Source: Nitrospirota bacterium | GTDB taxonomy: Bacteria > Nitrospirota > Nitrospiria > Nitrospirales > UBA8639 | Assembly: GCA_029864405.1 (NCBI GenBank) | Contig: JAOTTP010000019.1 | Coordinates: 1 to 43,887, forward strand | Direction: 5' to 3' | DNA: 43,887 nucleotides | Part shown: piece by piece, positions 34,429 through 43,236 of the stretch | Layout: each line of letters begins with the position of its first letter | Numbering within the stretch: the stretch's first letter is position 1 | Position numbers and translations under genes: made by a program | The notes under the pieces: model-generated | Told to the model about the DNA's origin: nothing | Databases searched by the model: none | Seen by the model: only the letters and a program-made list of their open reading frames with translations

Positions 34429-35385
34429 GTGAGTGAGAGCGCTATGTCAGCTACCGAAATCGTGGTACGGGCGCCAGCCAAAGTGAATCTGTTGATTCGG
34501 GTTCTGGATCGATTGCCCAATGGGTATCATAAATTGTGGTCCCTCATGCATACCGTCGATGTCTTTGATCTTCTTCGAATCCGGCTTAACCCTGCTCGAG
34601 AGGGTCTTTTCTTGGCATGTGGAGATGCCCCGTTGCCATTGGATAAGGGAAATTTGGTCTATAGGGCGGCTGACTTAGTGCTTCAGCGCGCTGGAAAGTG
34701 TGTGGGTGTTGAGATTGAACTGACCAAAGTCATTCCCTTGTCGGCCGGTCTGGGAGGCGGGAGTAGTGATGCCGCCGCCACACTCTATGGTCTGGCTCAC
34801 TTGCTGCAGTTAGATTGGACTGTATCTGACTTATGTGAGGCCGGTGCCGCTCTCGGAAGTGATATCCCCTTTTTTTTTAGAGCTCCCTGTGCAGTAGTTC
34901 AGGGGTGGGGCCAGGAAGTGACCTCCTGTTCTCTCAAGGGGGAACGGTGGGTTGTTCTCGTCAATCCTGGCTTTGCAATTCAGACCAAATGGGCCTATGA
35001 ACAGTTGGCCTCCCAACGGTCGGCTGTCCTGCCTCTTGGTGAATTTCCGAGCAGGGTAGATCGTGAGTTGAGCCTCTCTTGGGAGGATGTGATCGGGGTA
35101 ATGGAGAATGATTTTGAAGCGCCGTTGTTTCCGTTTTATCCGATTTTGGGGTTCATTAAAGACACCTTACTCTCTCTCGGGGCTCAAGCCGCATTGTTAT
35201 CGGGTAGTGGAGCCACTGTATTTGGGGTTTTTCACACTCAAGAAGAAGCCAGGCAGGCTTCGACCCGATTACGTCGTGATACCAGGTGGCGAATCTTTGA
35301 TACCTCGATGGGTTCGACCGAATTACCTCATGACCCATTCCATGTTGCCTCCTCTTCCAAGGCTTCCAAAATACAGATTCAGTGA
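34429..35385 (+). CDS. ispE: 4-diphosphocytidyl-2-C-methyl-D-erythritol kinase
   Basis: The 318-residue GHMP kinase has the family start APAKVNLLIRVLDRLPNGYH, the ATP loop PLSAGLGGGSSDAAATL (about residue 102) and the C-terminal LLSGSGATVFGVF. It phosphorylates CDP-ME in the methylerythritol phosphate route to isoprenoids in the cytosol. GTG start at 34429 with GGAGG 9 nt upstream; an ATG 15 bp later is in frame. The ispE-prs-rplY-pth order that follows is common in bacteria. Confidence 0.95.
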   Translation: MSESAMSATEIVVRAPAKVNLLIRVLDRLPNGYHKLWSLMHTVDVFDLLRIRLNPAREGLFLACGDAPLPLDKGNLVYRAADLVLQRAGKCVGVEIELTKVIPLSAGLGGGSSDAAATLYGLAHLLQLDWTVSDLCEAGAALGSDIPFFFRAPCAVVQGWGQEVTSCSLKGERWVVLVNPGFAIQTKWAYEQLASQRSAVLPLGEFPSRVDRELSLSWEDVIGVMENDFEAPLFPFYPILGFIKDTLLSLGAQAALLSGSGATVFGVFHTQEEARQASTRLRRDTRWRIFDTSMGSTELPHDPFHVASSSKASKIQIQ

Positions 35386-35386
35386 T

Positions 35387-35415
35387 TTGAGTTGACAAGT
35401 CGCAGAACGTAGAAT
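35387..35415 (+). promoter_or_regulatory. Sigma-70-type promoter for prs
   Basis: TTGAGT (35387-35392), 17 bp, TAGAAT (35410-35415), starting right after the ispE stop. The leader to the prs ATG is about 65 nt and contains a run of nine T without a GC-rich stem. Confidence 0.5.
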
Positions 35416-35487
35416 TACCTTTCCTCTGCTTTTTTTTTGAAAATCTGCTACGGTTCATAAATACCTAGGTAAGTTGAGATCACCACC

Positions 35488-36429
35488 ATGCTCCGAGATT
35501 TAAAATTGTTCACGGGCAACTCCAACCCTGCGTTGGCCAGAGAAATTGCCCAGTATATTGGGCAGGATTTGGGTCAGGCGACGGTTACGACCTTTAGTGA
35601 TGGGGAGATCAGGGTTAGAATTGATGAGAATGTGCGGGGAGGCGATGTCTTTCTCATTCAATCCTGCTGCCACCCGGTGAATACCTCGATCATGGAATTG
35701 TTGCTCCTGATCGATGCGGTTAAACGATCCTCGGCTTCTCGGATCACGGCGGTTATTCCTTATTACGGATACGGGAGACAAGATCGAAAAGATCAACCGC
35801 GAGTGCCCATTAGTGCCAAATTAATTGCGGATTTGATCACTGCCGCCGGCGCGAATCGGATTCTGACCATGGACCTTCATGCCGGACCCATTCAAGGATT
35901 CTTTAATATTCCCGTTGATCACCTTTATGCCATGCCGGTGTTGTTGGACTATATTAAAAAGCAAGATGTTTCTGATTTGGTGATCGTTTCCCCTGATGCG
36001 GGAGGGGTGGAGCGTGCCAGGGCATTTGCCAAACGACTGAATTCTTCCCTCGCGATTATTGATAAGCGGCGGGAAACGCCCAATCAGGCTGAAGTGATGA
36101 ATATTATTGGCGATGTCCAAAACAAGCATGCGTTATTGTTTGATGACATGATAGATACGGCCGGGACCATTGTCCAAACGGCTCAAACCTGTATGGATAA
36201 TGGAGCTCTGTCGGCTTGGGCGGGAAGTACGCACGCGGTTCTATCTGGTCCTGCTTTGGAACGGATACAAGCGTCCTGTCTCCGTGAAGTGATGGTGACC
36301 AACACCATTCCTTTGAATGGGAAAGATCAGCAATGTTCCAAACTGAAAACCCTCACAGTTGCTCCTCTATTAGGTGAGGCGATTTTGAGGATTCATCGTG
36401 AGGAATCGGTGACATCCTTGTTTGTGTAA
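35488..36429 (+). CDS. prs: Ribose-phosphate pyrophosphokinase
   Basis: The 313-residue enzyme makes PRPP from ribose 5-phosphate and ATP, feeding purine, pyrimidine, His and Trp synthesis. It has [14 protein letters not shown] at the start, the flexible-loop region [11 protein letters not shown], the conserved [13 protein letters not shown] and the PRPP-binding loop [12 protein letters not shown] (about residue 215). Length is typical. Lies upstream of rplY. Confidence 0.97.
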   Translation: MLRDLKLFTGNSNPALAREIAQYIGQDLGQATVTTFSDGEIRVRIDENVRGGDVFLIQSCCHPVNTSIMELLLLIDAVKRSSASRITAVIPYYGYGRQDRKDQPRVPISAKLIADLITAAGANRILTMDLHAGPIQGFFNIPVDHLYAMPVLLDYIKKQDVSDLVIVSPDAGGVERARAFAKRLNSSLAIIDKRRETPNQAEVMNIIGDVQNKHALLFDDMIDTAGTIVQTAQTCMDNGALSAWAGSTHAVLSGPALERIQASCLREVMVTNTIPLNGKDQQCSKLKTLTVAPLLGEAILRIHREESVTSLFV

Positions 36430-36478
36430 ATTCGCTAACGCATGGTTCATTCACTCTCAATGAGAAGAGGTCAAGACG

Positions 36479-37204
36479 ATGAAATATGAGCTTGAAATTG
36501 AAAAACGGGAACAGGCTGGAAAAGGTGTGGCACGGCAGCTTCGGCGACAGGGGAAAATTCCTGGAGTCTTCTATGGAGGGGGGAAGTCTGAATTTGTGGC
36601 CATGGACCATAAGATTGCCCGTAATCTGGTGCTTGCTCAGGCTGGCCATGCCGGTCTGCTGGCTGTTCGGATTTCCGGGGCAGAAGAACGGATCGCAGTT
36701 CTCCAAGACCACCAAATTGATCCGATCACCGGGGCAATTTTGCATGTGGATCTCTTTGAGGTTTCGATGACGAAGCCCATTCGAGTCAATGTTCCCGTGA
36801 TGATAATCGGAGAAGTCCCAGTTGGAGTGAAAGAGGGTGGTATTTTGCATCAGCCTATGCGCGAATTACATATTGAATGTCTGCCGGCTCAGATTCCGGA
36901 CCATGTTGAAATTAATGCCTCAGGGTTTGGGATTGGTGATGGTGTGCATGTCAAGGAAGTTGAAGTCCCGACAGGCGTCAAGATTCTGGATGACGAGGAT
37001 CTCATGGTTGCGCACGTTGCCACTAAGATGTCTGAAGCGAAGTTGGAGTCCCTGCTGGCTCGCGAGGCGGGTGAGGGAGTGGCTCCTGTTGCCACAGCAG
37101 AAAAAGCCACAGTTGAAGGGGCGGCCGCTGGAGCGGCTGTGGCGGCGGCAGATAGTAAAGCGAAGGTTGCGCCAGATAGTAAAGCGAAAGAAGGCAAGAA
37201 ATAA
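36479..37204 (+). CDS. rplY: 50S ribosomal protein L25/general stress protein Ctc
   Basis: The 241-residue protein has an L25 5S-rRNA-binding domain (about 3-92; ELEIEKREQAGKGVARQLRRQG) and the TL5/Ctc C-terminal domain (about 98-185), then an Ala-rich tail ending in Lys with a near-repeat of DSKAK (16-bp direct repeat CAGATAGTAAAGCGAA at 37149 and 37173). AGAGG precedes the ATG. The long two-domain form is usual outside gamma-proteobacteria. Confidence 0.95.
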   Translation: MKYELEIEKREQAGKGVARQLRRQGKIPGVFYGGGKSEFVAMDHKIARNLVLAQAGHAGLLAVRISGAEERIAVLQDHQIDPITGAILHVDLFEVSMTKPIRVNVPVMIIGEVPVGVKEGGILHQPMRELHIECLPAQIPDHVEINASGFGIGDGVHVKEVEVPTGVKILDDEDLMVAHVATKMSEAKLESLLAREAGEGVAPVATAEKATVEGAAAGAAVAAADSKAKVAPDSKAKEGKK

Positions 37205-37207
37205 GCC

Positions 37208-37777
37208 TTGCATGTGGTAGTAGGCCTTGGGAATCCCGGACGGTCGTACGAACACACGCGACACAATCTAGGGTGGAAGGTTCTTGAACAGGCGGCCGAT
37301 CGTTGGAGTGTCGCCTTGGTCAAACAGGAGCACGGGTTTCTAGGGCAAGGTGCCGTTAAGAACCATCCGGTTTTGCTGCTTCTTCCCCTGACGTGGATGA
37401 ATCAAACTGGGGTTGTCGTTCAGTCTGTCCTTCAGGCTTTTTCTCCTGTATCGCCGGATCTCATTGTTGTGCATGATGATCTGGACCTGTGCCTTGGAGC
37501 GATCAAGATCAAAACCCGTGGTGGCGCGGGTGGACATAATGGCCTGCGGTCGATTATGTCGTGTGTGGGGACGGAAGAATTCTCTCGGGTCAAAGTTGGA
37601 ATAGGACGTCCTCAGAACAATGAGGACGTTGCGAATTTTGTGCTTTCGCCATTTCCAGCAGAGGAGTGGAAAGAGGTTGTTTCAACTCTTCCGAAAGCCG
37701 TCGATGCGCTGGAATGTCTTATTTGTGAAGGTCCGGACGTGGCTATGAATCGATTTCATGCGCGGTCTTCTGAATAA
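37208..37777 (+). CDS. pth: Peptidyl-tRNA hydrolase
   Basis: The 189-residue enzyme frees tRNA from stalled peptidyl-tRNA. It shows VVVGLGNPGRSYEHTRHNLG with the catalytic His near residue 20, the LLLLPLTWMNQTG segment, the Asp in VVHDDLDL, and GGAGGHNGLRSI. The start is a TTG at 37208, 3 nt after the rplY stop, with only a weak site upstream; it is probably translated by coupling with rplY. Confidence 0.95.
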   Translation: MHVVVGLGNPGRSYEHTRHNLGWKVLEQAADRWSVALVKQEHGFLGQGAVKNHPVLLLLPLTWMNQTGVVVQSVLQAFSPVSPDLIVVHDDLDLCLGAIKIKTRGGAGGHNGLRSIMSCVGTEEFSRVKVGIGRPQNNEDVANFVLSPFPAEEWKEVVSTLPKAVDALECLICEGPDVAMNRFHARSSE

Positions 37778-38288
37778 GGAATACAATAAGTTTGTAGTTA
37801 TTCGTGGATTGATCAGTTTGCACGGCGACAGCGGAACAATCCATTTATTGTGTTCGCATGGGATTGAGCCCAATACAAAGGAGCTCATTGCGCGCCCTTT
37901 ACATTGGGAAATCACCTTTGGTAAGTCAAAAGTTTCTGGCGTGCGGATGTAACCATGCCGACATGAATTTTTATGCGTAATGGAGCCTAGGTAGATGAAA
38001 GGTGAGCAATCTTTGACTGATCAAAGTGTCCGGTTTCCCATAGGGGCTTGTTGAGAGTTTTTGGTGGGAATATCTGAGGCCGATGTTCTTCGGTTGTTTT
38101 AAGGTCTGAAAAGCCCATCCCCACTCAGAAAAAATATCAGATTTTTTACTTTCTGAATCAGTCAGATGCTTTTTCTGAGACGAGTTTGACACTCCATTTT
38201 ACCCTATGGTAGCTTGTGTCCCCTTTTGTGATACAACACGATTGCTCTGCCTGAAAACTAGAAAAATCCTTCAGAGGGAAAGGTTACT
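37778..38288. other. Intergenic region between pth and rpsF
   Basis: No gene supported. A 64-codon frame at 37758-37952 overlaps the end of pth and has no protein-like pattern. At 38124-38179 CTCAGAAAAA and TTTTTCTGAG form perfect 10-bp arms around about 36 nt that can fold further (CAGA/TCTG inside). The rpsF promoter lies immediately after. Confidence 0.45.
38186..38215 (+). promoter_or_regulatory. Probable promoter for the rpsF-ssb-rpsR operon
   Basis: A perfect TTGACA (38186-38191) is followed after 18 bp by TAGCTT (38210-38215), a weak -10. The leader to the rpsF ATG is about 70 nt and could hold ribosomal-protein autoregulation. The -10 assignment is uncertain. Confidence 0.4.
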
Positions 38289-38639
38289 ATGAAACTGTAT
38301 GAATCGCTGTGTATTCTTCGTCCCGTTCAAGCGGAAACAGAAAATGAGCGGGTGATTGAAAAAATGAAGGAAGTCCTGACTCAGGCTGGAGCGAATATTT
38401 TAAAGCTCGATAATAGTGGGAAAAAGAAATTGGCCTATGATATTCAGCACGAGCGGAAGGGGACCTATATTACGGTTCAATTTGAGGGCCCTCCGACCGT
38501 CGTTTTTGAGTTGGAGCGCTTTCAGCGTATGGAAGATCAGGTCATGAAGTTTATGACGGTACGGCTGAACCCAAGCGACCTGGTAGCCGTAGCTGAAGCA
38601 AGTGGAGAGGATCCAGAAGAAGATGGTGGGATTCAATAA
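38289..38639 (+). CDS. rpsF: 30S ribosomal protein bS6
   Basis: The 116-residue protein has the S6 pattern: MKLYESLCILRP at the start, GGN-like loop replaced by LDNSGKKKLAYDIQHERKGTYITVQFEG, and FERFQRMEDQVMKFMTVR-like ending. An acidic tail (EASGEDPEEDGG) follows, as in other S6 proteins. It binds bS18 on the 30S platform. The ssb start lies inside its 3' end. Confidence 0.96.
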   Translation: MKLYESLCILRPVQAETENERVIEKMKEVLTQAGANILKLDNSGKKKLAYDIQHERKGTYITVQFEGPPTVVFELERFQRMEDQVMKFMTVRLNPSDLVAVAEASGEDPEEDGGIQ

Positions 38640-39033
38640 AGTCATTTTAATTGGAAATCTGACTAGAGATCCTGAGCTTCGGTATACACCAAGCGGAACA
38701 CCTGTGGTGAATTTCCCGTTAGCGGTCAATCGCCGATATCGTCAGGCCGATGAGCAAAAAGAAGAGGTGTGTTATGTTGACATTGTCGTGTTTGGGCGAC
38801 AAGCCGAACATTGTGGCCAATACCTCAATAAAGGTGACGGGGCCATCGTTGATGGTCGCCTACAGCAACGGCGTTGGGAAACGGACGACGGGCAGAAGCG
38901 AAGCAAACATGAAGTCGTTGCTCAAACAGTGACGTTCTTGCCGAAAAAGTCCTCCTCTGGCAGCTCTGGGTCAGGAGTGGCTGAGGAATCTACTGATGAT
39001 TCGGAAGAGTATTATCCTGACCCCATGCCCTAA
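38623..39033 (+). CDS. ssb: Single-stranded DNA-binding protein
   Basis: The 136-residue protein begins MVGFNKVILIGNLTRDPELR, an OB fold (about 1-105) with the aromatic-rich strands expected, then a Ser/Gly linker and acidic tail. It starts inside rpsF, overlapping its stop by 17 bp; the longer frame to 38602 is rejected. The extreme C-terminus reads YYPDPMP rather than the usual DDDIPF-type tip that docks partner proteins; an acidic stretch precedes it. Confidence 0.96.
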   Translation: MVGFNKVILIGNLTRDPELRYTPSGTPVVNFPLAVNRRYRQADEQKEEVCYVDIVVFGRQAEHCGQYLNKGDGAIVDGRLQQRRWETDDGQKRSKHEVVAQTVTFLPKKSSSGSSGSGVAEESTDDSEEYYPDPMP

Positions 39034-39057
39034 TTTTTAGCCGAGGAGAGGTTTCTA

Positions 39058-39285
39058 GTGGAAAAAGGACGATTGTTTCAGCGGAAAAGAGTGTGCCGCT
39101 TTTGCTTCGATAAGACGCCATTGGATTACAAGGATGCGAATTTATTAAGGAATTTCCTTACAGAGCGAGGGCGAATTATTCCTCGTCGAACTTCGGGTAA
39201 TTGCTTGCGGCATCAACGGAAATTAACCCAAGCAATTAAGCGTGCCAGGCACGTGGCTATCCTTTCATTTGCAGAAGAACACTGA
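39058..39285 (+). CDS. rpsR: 30S ribosomal protein bS18
   Basis: The 75-residue basic protein has the S18 pattern [24 protein letters not shown] followed by [13 protein letters not shown] and [24 protein letters not shown] start at 39058 with GAGGAGAGG 6 nt upstream. Follows ssb in the classic rpsF-ssb-rpsR order; rplI, the usual next gene, is absent here. Confidence 0.96.
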   Translation: MEKGRLFQRKRVCRFCFDKTPLDYKDANLLRNFLTERGRIIPRRTSGNCLRHQRKLTQAIKRARHVAILSFAEEH

Positions 39286-39328
39286 GGTCACGTGTTTTCT
39301 TCGAAATTTGGCAGTAGGGTAGAATAAC

Positions 39329-39967
39329 GTGGTTGAATGTTGTGATATGTCGTTAACTATCAACCTACTCGATGTTCCCCCAACCGGGCTTCAAATTCAT
39401 CATGAGGTGGAGCCGTCGGCTTTATCGCTTTCCCATGATGAGGGAACTCCTATTGGGAACCTAAGTTGTGACGGAAGTATATTCTTGATTGACGAGCGGA
39501 CGGCATATTTTCAAGGGGAAATATCGGGAAGATTTTGCAGGGAGTGTGTTCGCTGTCTAGATCAATTTGAGGAATATCTATCCTTATCGTGTGAGGTGGA
39601 ATTTAAAAAAGCTGTGAAAGCGGTCAATGTTATTGTACCGCATAGGAATAAAGACAAAGGGGTAAAGGGGCATGACAAATCCCTCGATGAGGATGCGACT
39701 GACGAGGATATCTACCCTATTTCAGAAAATGACATCGACCTTCTTCCAGCTATTCGAGAGCAGGTCATACTTGCTACCCCACTTCAATCCTTGTGCAAGG
39801 AAAATTGCCTTGGGTTGTGTCAAGTATGTGGAGGCAATTTAAATGAAGGCATATGTGGGTGTTGTACGCCAGTTACGGGTTCAGCACCAGTGGCCAACTT
39901 TCAGCAAACGGTATCAAGAAAGAACCCATCCAAGCGCTCCTCTGTTTCTGTTCGAAGGGGATCGTGA
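39329..39967 (+). CDS. DUF177 (YceD-like) protein
   Basis: The product is 212 residues from a GTG at 39329 (AGGG 9 nt upstream) or 206 from an ATG at 39347; I cannot decide. It has the DUF177 pattern of two cysteine clusters: FCRECVRCLDQFEEYLSLSCEVEF in the middle and NCLGLCQVCGGNLNEGICGC near the end, which probably bind a metal. DUF177/YceD is nearly always next to rpmF, as here, and affects 23S rRNA or ribosome assembly. A Ser/Arg-rich tail of about 35 residues extends past the family end. Confidence 0.9.
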   Translation: MVECCDMSLTINLLDVPPTGLQIHHEVEPSALSLSHDEGTPIGNLSCDGSIFLIDERTAYFQGEISGRFCRECVRCLDQFEEYLSLSCEVEFKKAVKAVNVIVPHRNKDKGVKGHDKSLDEDATDEDIYPISENDIDLLPAIREQVILATPLQSLCKENCLGLCQVCGGNLNEGICGCCTPVTGSAPVANFQQTVSRKNPSKRSSVSVRRGS

Positions 39968-40005
39968 AGGCACCAGTCACCTCTTAACTCAAAAGTTGGA
40001 CTATT

Positions 40006-40188
40006 ATGGCAAATCCTAAACACAAAATCTCTAAAGCCCGTAGAGATAAACGGCGATCCCATCTCAAGCTCACCCCGCCAAATTTGTCGACGTGCCCTCA
40101 ATGTCATGAGCCCAAGCCATCTCATATGACCTGCTTGAATTGTGGAACCTATAAAGGGATCGCCATTATTGCGGTTGAAGAGGGATAA
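40006..40188 (+). CDS. rpmF: 50S ribosomal protein bL32
   Basis: The 60-residue protein starts MANPKHKISKARRDKRRSH and has the zinc-ribbon cysteines CPQC...CLNC typical of the zinc-binding (C+) form, then GTYKG. The DUF177-rpmF-plsX order is standard. Confidence 0.97.
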   Translation: MANPKHKISKARRDKRRSHLKLTPPNLSTCPQCHEPKPSHMTCLNCGTYKGIAIIAVEEG

Positions 40189-40232
40189 CGGCCTCTTCCT
40201 TCCCGAGTCAGTCATCTTTTAACACCAATCCC

Positions 40233-41228
40233 ATGAAAATAGCCGTGGACGCGATGGGGGGAGATCATGGTTTATCTCCCAATGTCGAAGGAGCCATACA
40301 GGCTACAAGGGAATCGTCTCTCTCGATTATCTTGGTCGGAGACGAACCCTCTCTCAAATCTCACCTGGACAAACTAGGCGGTACAAAAGCCAATATTGAA
40401 ATTTTTCATGCCTCACAAGTGGTGGATATGCATGAATCTCCAGCGTTGATTGCCAGAAAAAAACGGGATTCTTCCATATGGAAAGCCACAGAGTTAGTTA
40501 AAAATAAGCAAGCCGACGCGCTGGTGAGTGCCGGGAATACCGGTGCGACGATGGTGTCGGCGTTTTTTCTTTTGGGGTTGATTCAAGGGGTTGAACGACC
40601 AGCAATTGCAGCGACATTGCCGACCCGCCAGGGCAAAGCGATCATGTTGGATGTCGGCGCGACTGTAGATTGTACAGCTCGACAACTCTTCCAGTTTGGA
40701 ATCATGGGGCATGAATACGGCAGGCATCTTTTGGGAACTGATCGACCCCGAGTGGGTCTGTTGAGTATTGGGGAAGAAGATACGAAGGGGAATGAAGTCA
40801 CGAAAGAAACGTTTAAATTGTTGAAGGACAGCCCTATTAATTTCATTGGCAATGTTGAAGGGCGAGATGTGTATAGTGGGAATGCTGATGTGATTGTGAC
40901 GGATGGGTTTATTGGAAATGTTGCTTTGAAAATTTCTGAAGGGTTGGCGGATGCGATAAAAAAAATGCTGATGAAAGAAATTGCCCAGTCAGCTCTTGGT
41001 CGGCTTTCATACCTGTTTGTGGCCGGGCCCCTCTTGCGGTTACGGCGAAAAACCGATTATGCCGAATTTGGCGGCGCTCCTCTTTTAGGAGTCGAGGGCA
41101 TCAGTATGATCTGTCATGGTCGCTCCTCCTCAAAGGCGATCAAAAATGCTATTCTCCGGGCCCAGGCTTTGGCGGAAGGCGGCTTAATTGAGGCAATCCG
41201 AGGTGACATTGCGCAAGGGTGTCGTTGA
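40233..41228 (+). CDS. plsX: Phosphate acyltransferase PlsX
   Basis: The 331-residue protein begins MKIAVDAMGGDHGLSPNVEG and has SAGNTGATM, GVERPAIAATLPT, LDVGATVDC and GFIGNVALKISEG, all PlsX signatures. It makes acyl-phosphate from acyl-ACP for the PlsY step of phospholipid synthesis. Starts 44 nt after rpmF and precedes fabH, the usual order. Confidence 0.97.
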   Translation: MKIAVDAMGGDHGLSPNVEGAIQATRESSLSIILVGDEPSLKSHLDKLGGTKANIEIFHASQVVDMHESPALIARKKRDSSIWKATELVKNKQADALVSAGNTGATMVSAFFLLGLIQGVERPAIAATLPTRQGKAIMLDVGATVDCTARQLFQFGIMGHEYGRHLLGTDRPRVGLLSIGEEDTKGNEVTKETFKLLKDSPINFIGNVEGRDVYSGNADVIVTDGFIGNVALKISEGLADAIKKMLMKEIAQSALGRLSYLFVAGPLLRLRRKTDYAEFGGAPLLGVEGISMICHGRSSSKAIKNAILRAQALAEGGLIEAIRGDIAQGCR

Positions 41229-41249
41229 GTTCAACGCGGTGTCTCAAGC

Positions 41250-42224
41250 ATGAATAGTCTGATTCTAGGAACAGGGGCCTATGTTCCCAAGCGAATCTTG
41301 ACCAATGCGGATCTAGAGCGCATGGTTGACACTTCTGACACCTGGGTGGTTGAACGAACAGGGATTCGGGAACGCCGCGTAGTTGAGCCGGGGCAGGCCT
41401 GTTCCGATTTGGCCGTTGAGGCGGCTCAGCATGCGCTAATTGCTGCTGATGTGGCCCCATCGGAGATCGATTTGATCCTCTTAGCCACCTGCACCGGGGA
41501 TTCTCCTCTTCCTTCAACAGCCTGCCTCATCCAACATCGCTTAGGGGCTAAACGGGCAGCGGCTTGTGATATTTCTGCGGCCTGTTGTGGGTTCATTTAT
41601 GCGTTGGCCATTGCAGATGCCTATGTGAAAAATGGTATGCGGCACGTCTTGGTCATTGGTTCCGAAGTCATGTCAGCGATTACCGATTGGACCGATCGCA
41701 ATACGTGCGTCTTATTTGGTGACGGGGCTGGGGCGGTTGTGGTAGGGCAAGGTACTGAAGGATCGGGGATCCTTTCCACGCATTTGCATGCCAATGGCGG
41801 GCTCTCTGACATGATTCAGGTGCCTGGAGGCGGATCGCGGGAACCGGCTTCCGAGCAGGTTCTTCAGGGAAAACGATGCTTTATAAAAATGAAAGGCAAT
41901 GAAACGTTTAAAATTGCCGTTAAATCAATGGAAGAGGCTACCAAAGAGGCGTTAGACGCCAATAAATTGCACATGGACGATGTAGATCTGTTCATTCCTC
42001 ATCAGGCCAATATGCGGATTTTGAATGCCGTGAGTCAGCGATTGGGCCTGGCTCGAGAAAAGTTGATGATAAATTTAGACCGATTTGGTAATACCTCTGC
42101 AGCATCGATTCCCTTGGCGCTCGATCAGGCTGTCCGGGAGGGAAGAATTCACAAAGGGAGTGTGGTGCTGTTGGCTGCATTTGGTGCAGGTCTCACCTGG
42201 GCTTCCGCTGTGGTTCGTTGGTAA
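41250..42224 (+). CDS. fabH: 3-oxoacyl-ACP synthase III
   Basis: The 324-residue condensing enzyme has the triad Cys in CDISAACCGF (about residue 113), His in FIPHQANMRI (about 252) and Asn in GNTSAASIP (about 280). N-terminal GTGAYVPKRILTN is typical. It starts fatty-acid synthesis by condensing an acyl-CoA with malonyl-ACP. 21 nt from plsX. Confidence 0.97.
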   Translation: MNSLILGTGAYVPKRILTNADLERMVDTSDTWVVERTGIRERRVVEPGQACSDLAVEAAQHALIAADVAPSEIDLILLATCTGDSPLPSTACLIQHRLGAKRAAACDISAACCGFIYALAIADAYVKNGMRHVLVIGSEVMSAITDWTDRNTCVLFGDGAGAVVVGQGTEGSGILSTHLHANGGLSDMIQVPGGGSREPASEQVLQGKRCFIKMKGNETFKIAVKSMEEATKEALDANKLHMDDVDLFIPHQANMRILNAVSQRLGLAREKLMINLDRFGNTSAASIPLALDQAVREGRIHKGSVVLLAAFGAGLTWASAVVRW

Positions 42225-42346
42225 TGTAACGGACGGCGGGTATCCCTTTCCTGATTGAGAACATTGCCACAAAAGCAGAGGAAGAATCCGAAGCTTCCAA
42301 CAAGAGCAAACCAAATGTTCTGAGAGGTTTAATAGAGAGGGGAATT

Positions 42347-43162
42347 ATGTCTGGAACGACCTCATGGGGTGAAAATGATTGGGCGCTGATTCTTGGAGCC
42401 TCTAGCGGTTTTGGAGAAGCGGCAGCATTGGAACTGGCCAATTTAGGGTTGAATATCTGCGGTGTGCATCTTGATCGAAAATCAACCCAGCCGAATGCTG
42501 AGCGCATTGCCTCACAGATTCGTTCACTCGGGCGGGAGGTCATGTTTTTTAATGTCAATGCGGCTGATCCTGAAAAGCGTGCTGACATTTTGAAGGCGAT
42601 GAAGCAGCGCGCGGAAGAATCCGGGAAGCCCGTCTGTGTGCGAGTGTTGTTACATTCGTTAGCTTTTGGGACCCTGAAACCGTATATTGCGGAATCCCAT
42701 GCAGAAGCCATTAATAAAGCGCAGATGGACATGACGTTAGATGTCATGGCCAATAGCCTGGTGTATTGGACACAGGATTTAGTAGCACAGAAATTTTTGG
42801 GATCAGGGAGTCGAATCTTCTCCATGACCAGCGCCGGAGGCGCACGAGTCTGGCGAACGTATGGCGCGGTTTCCGCCGCGAAGTCGGCCCTGGAGTCTCA
42901 CACCCGACAATTAGCGCTGGAACTGGCTCCTCTGGGTATCACCGTGAACTCGCTGATGGCGGGTGTAACCGATACCCCGGCTTTGCGTAAAATACCCGGT
43001 TCTGATGAAATGCTGGCCTTAGCCAAACGAAAAAATCCTTCAAACCGACTGACCACGACCCAAGATGTCGCCGATGCGCTAGGACTGTTAAGTCATCCGA
43101 AAGCTCATTGGATCACGGGAAATGTGATCTGCGTGGATGGTGGAGAGTATATTGTTGACTAG
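42347..43162 (+). CDS. Enoyl-ACP reductase, short-chain dehydrogenase type (FabI/FabL-like)
   Basis: The 271-residue Rossmann protein has a classical SDR cofactor loop GASSGFGEAAAL, an ENR-like LLHSLAFGTLKPY segment, and the catalytic pair spaced as in enoyl reductases: TYGAVSAAKSALE, Tyr-x6-Lys, not the Tyr-x3-Lys of FabG. The end NVICVDGGEYIV is typical of the superfamily. The mixed features point to FabL-like ENR; cofactor choice is not clear. GAGAGGGG precedes the ATG. Between fabH and fabD, so an FAS-II reductase role is expected. Confidence 0.85.
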   Translation: MSGTTSWGENDWALILGASSGFGEAAALELANLGLNICGVHLDRKSTQPNAERIASQIRSLGREVMFFNVNAADPEKRADILKAMKQRAEESGKPVCVRVLLHSLAFGTLKPYIAESHAEAINKAQMDMTLDVMANSLVYWTQDLVAQKFLGSGSRIFSMTSAGGARVWRTYGAVSAAKSALESHTRQLALELAPLGITVNSLMAGVTDTPALRKIPGSDEMLALAKRKNPSNRLTTTQDVADALGLLSHPKAHWITGNVICVDGGEYIVD

Positions 43163-43236
43163 TTCGTGCAAGTGAGATCAGCCATGTTGTGGACTGTCGC
43201 TGAATCATGGCATTTTTCAGATCGTGAGCGAAAAGG

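Noticed and set aside
35392-35420. TTGACA before prs as a -35 box with TTACCT
   Set aside because: The -10 match is very poor; the overlapping pair TTGAGT/TAGAAT at 17 bp is better.
37758-37952. 64-codon plus frame after pth
   Set aside because: Overlaps pth out of frame, no ribosome site, no recognisable motif.
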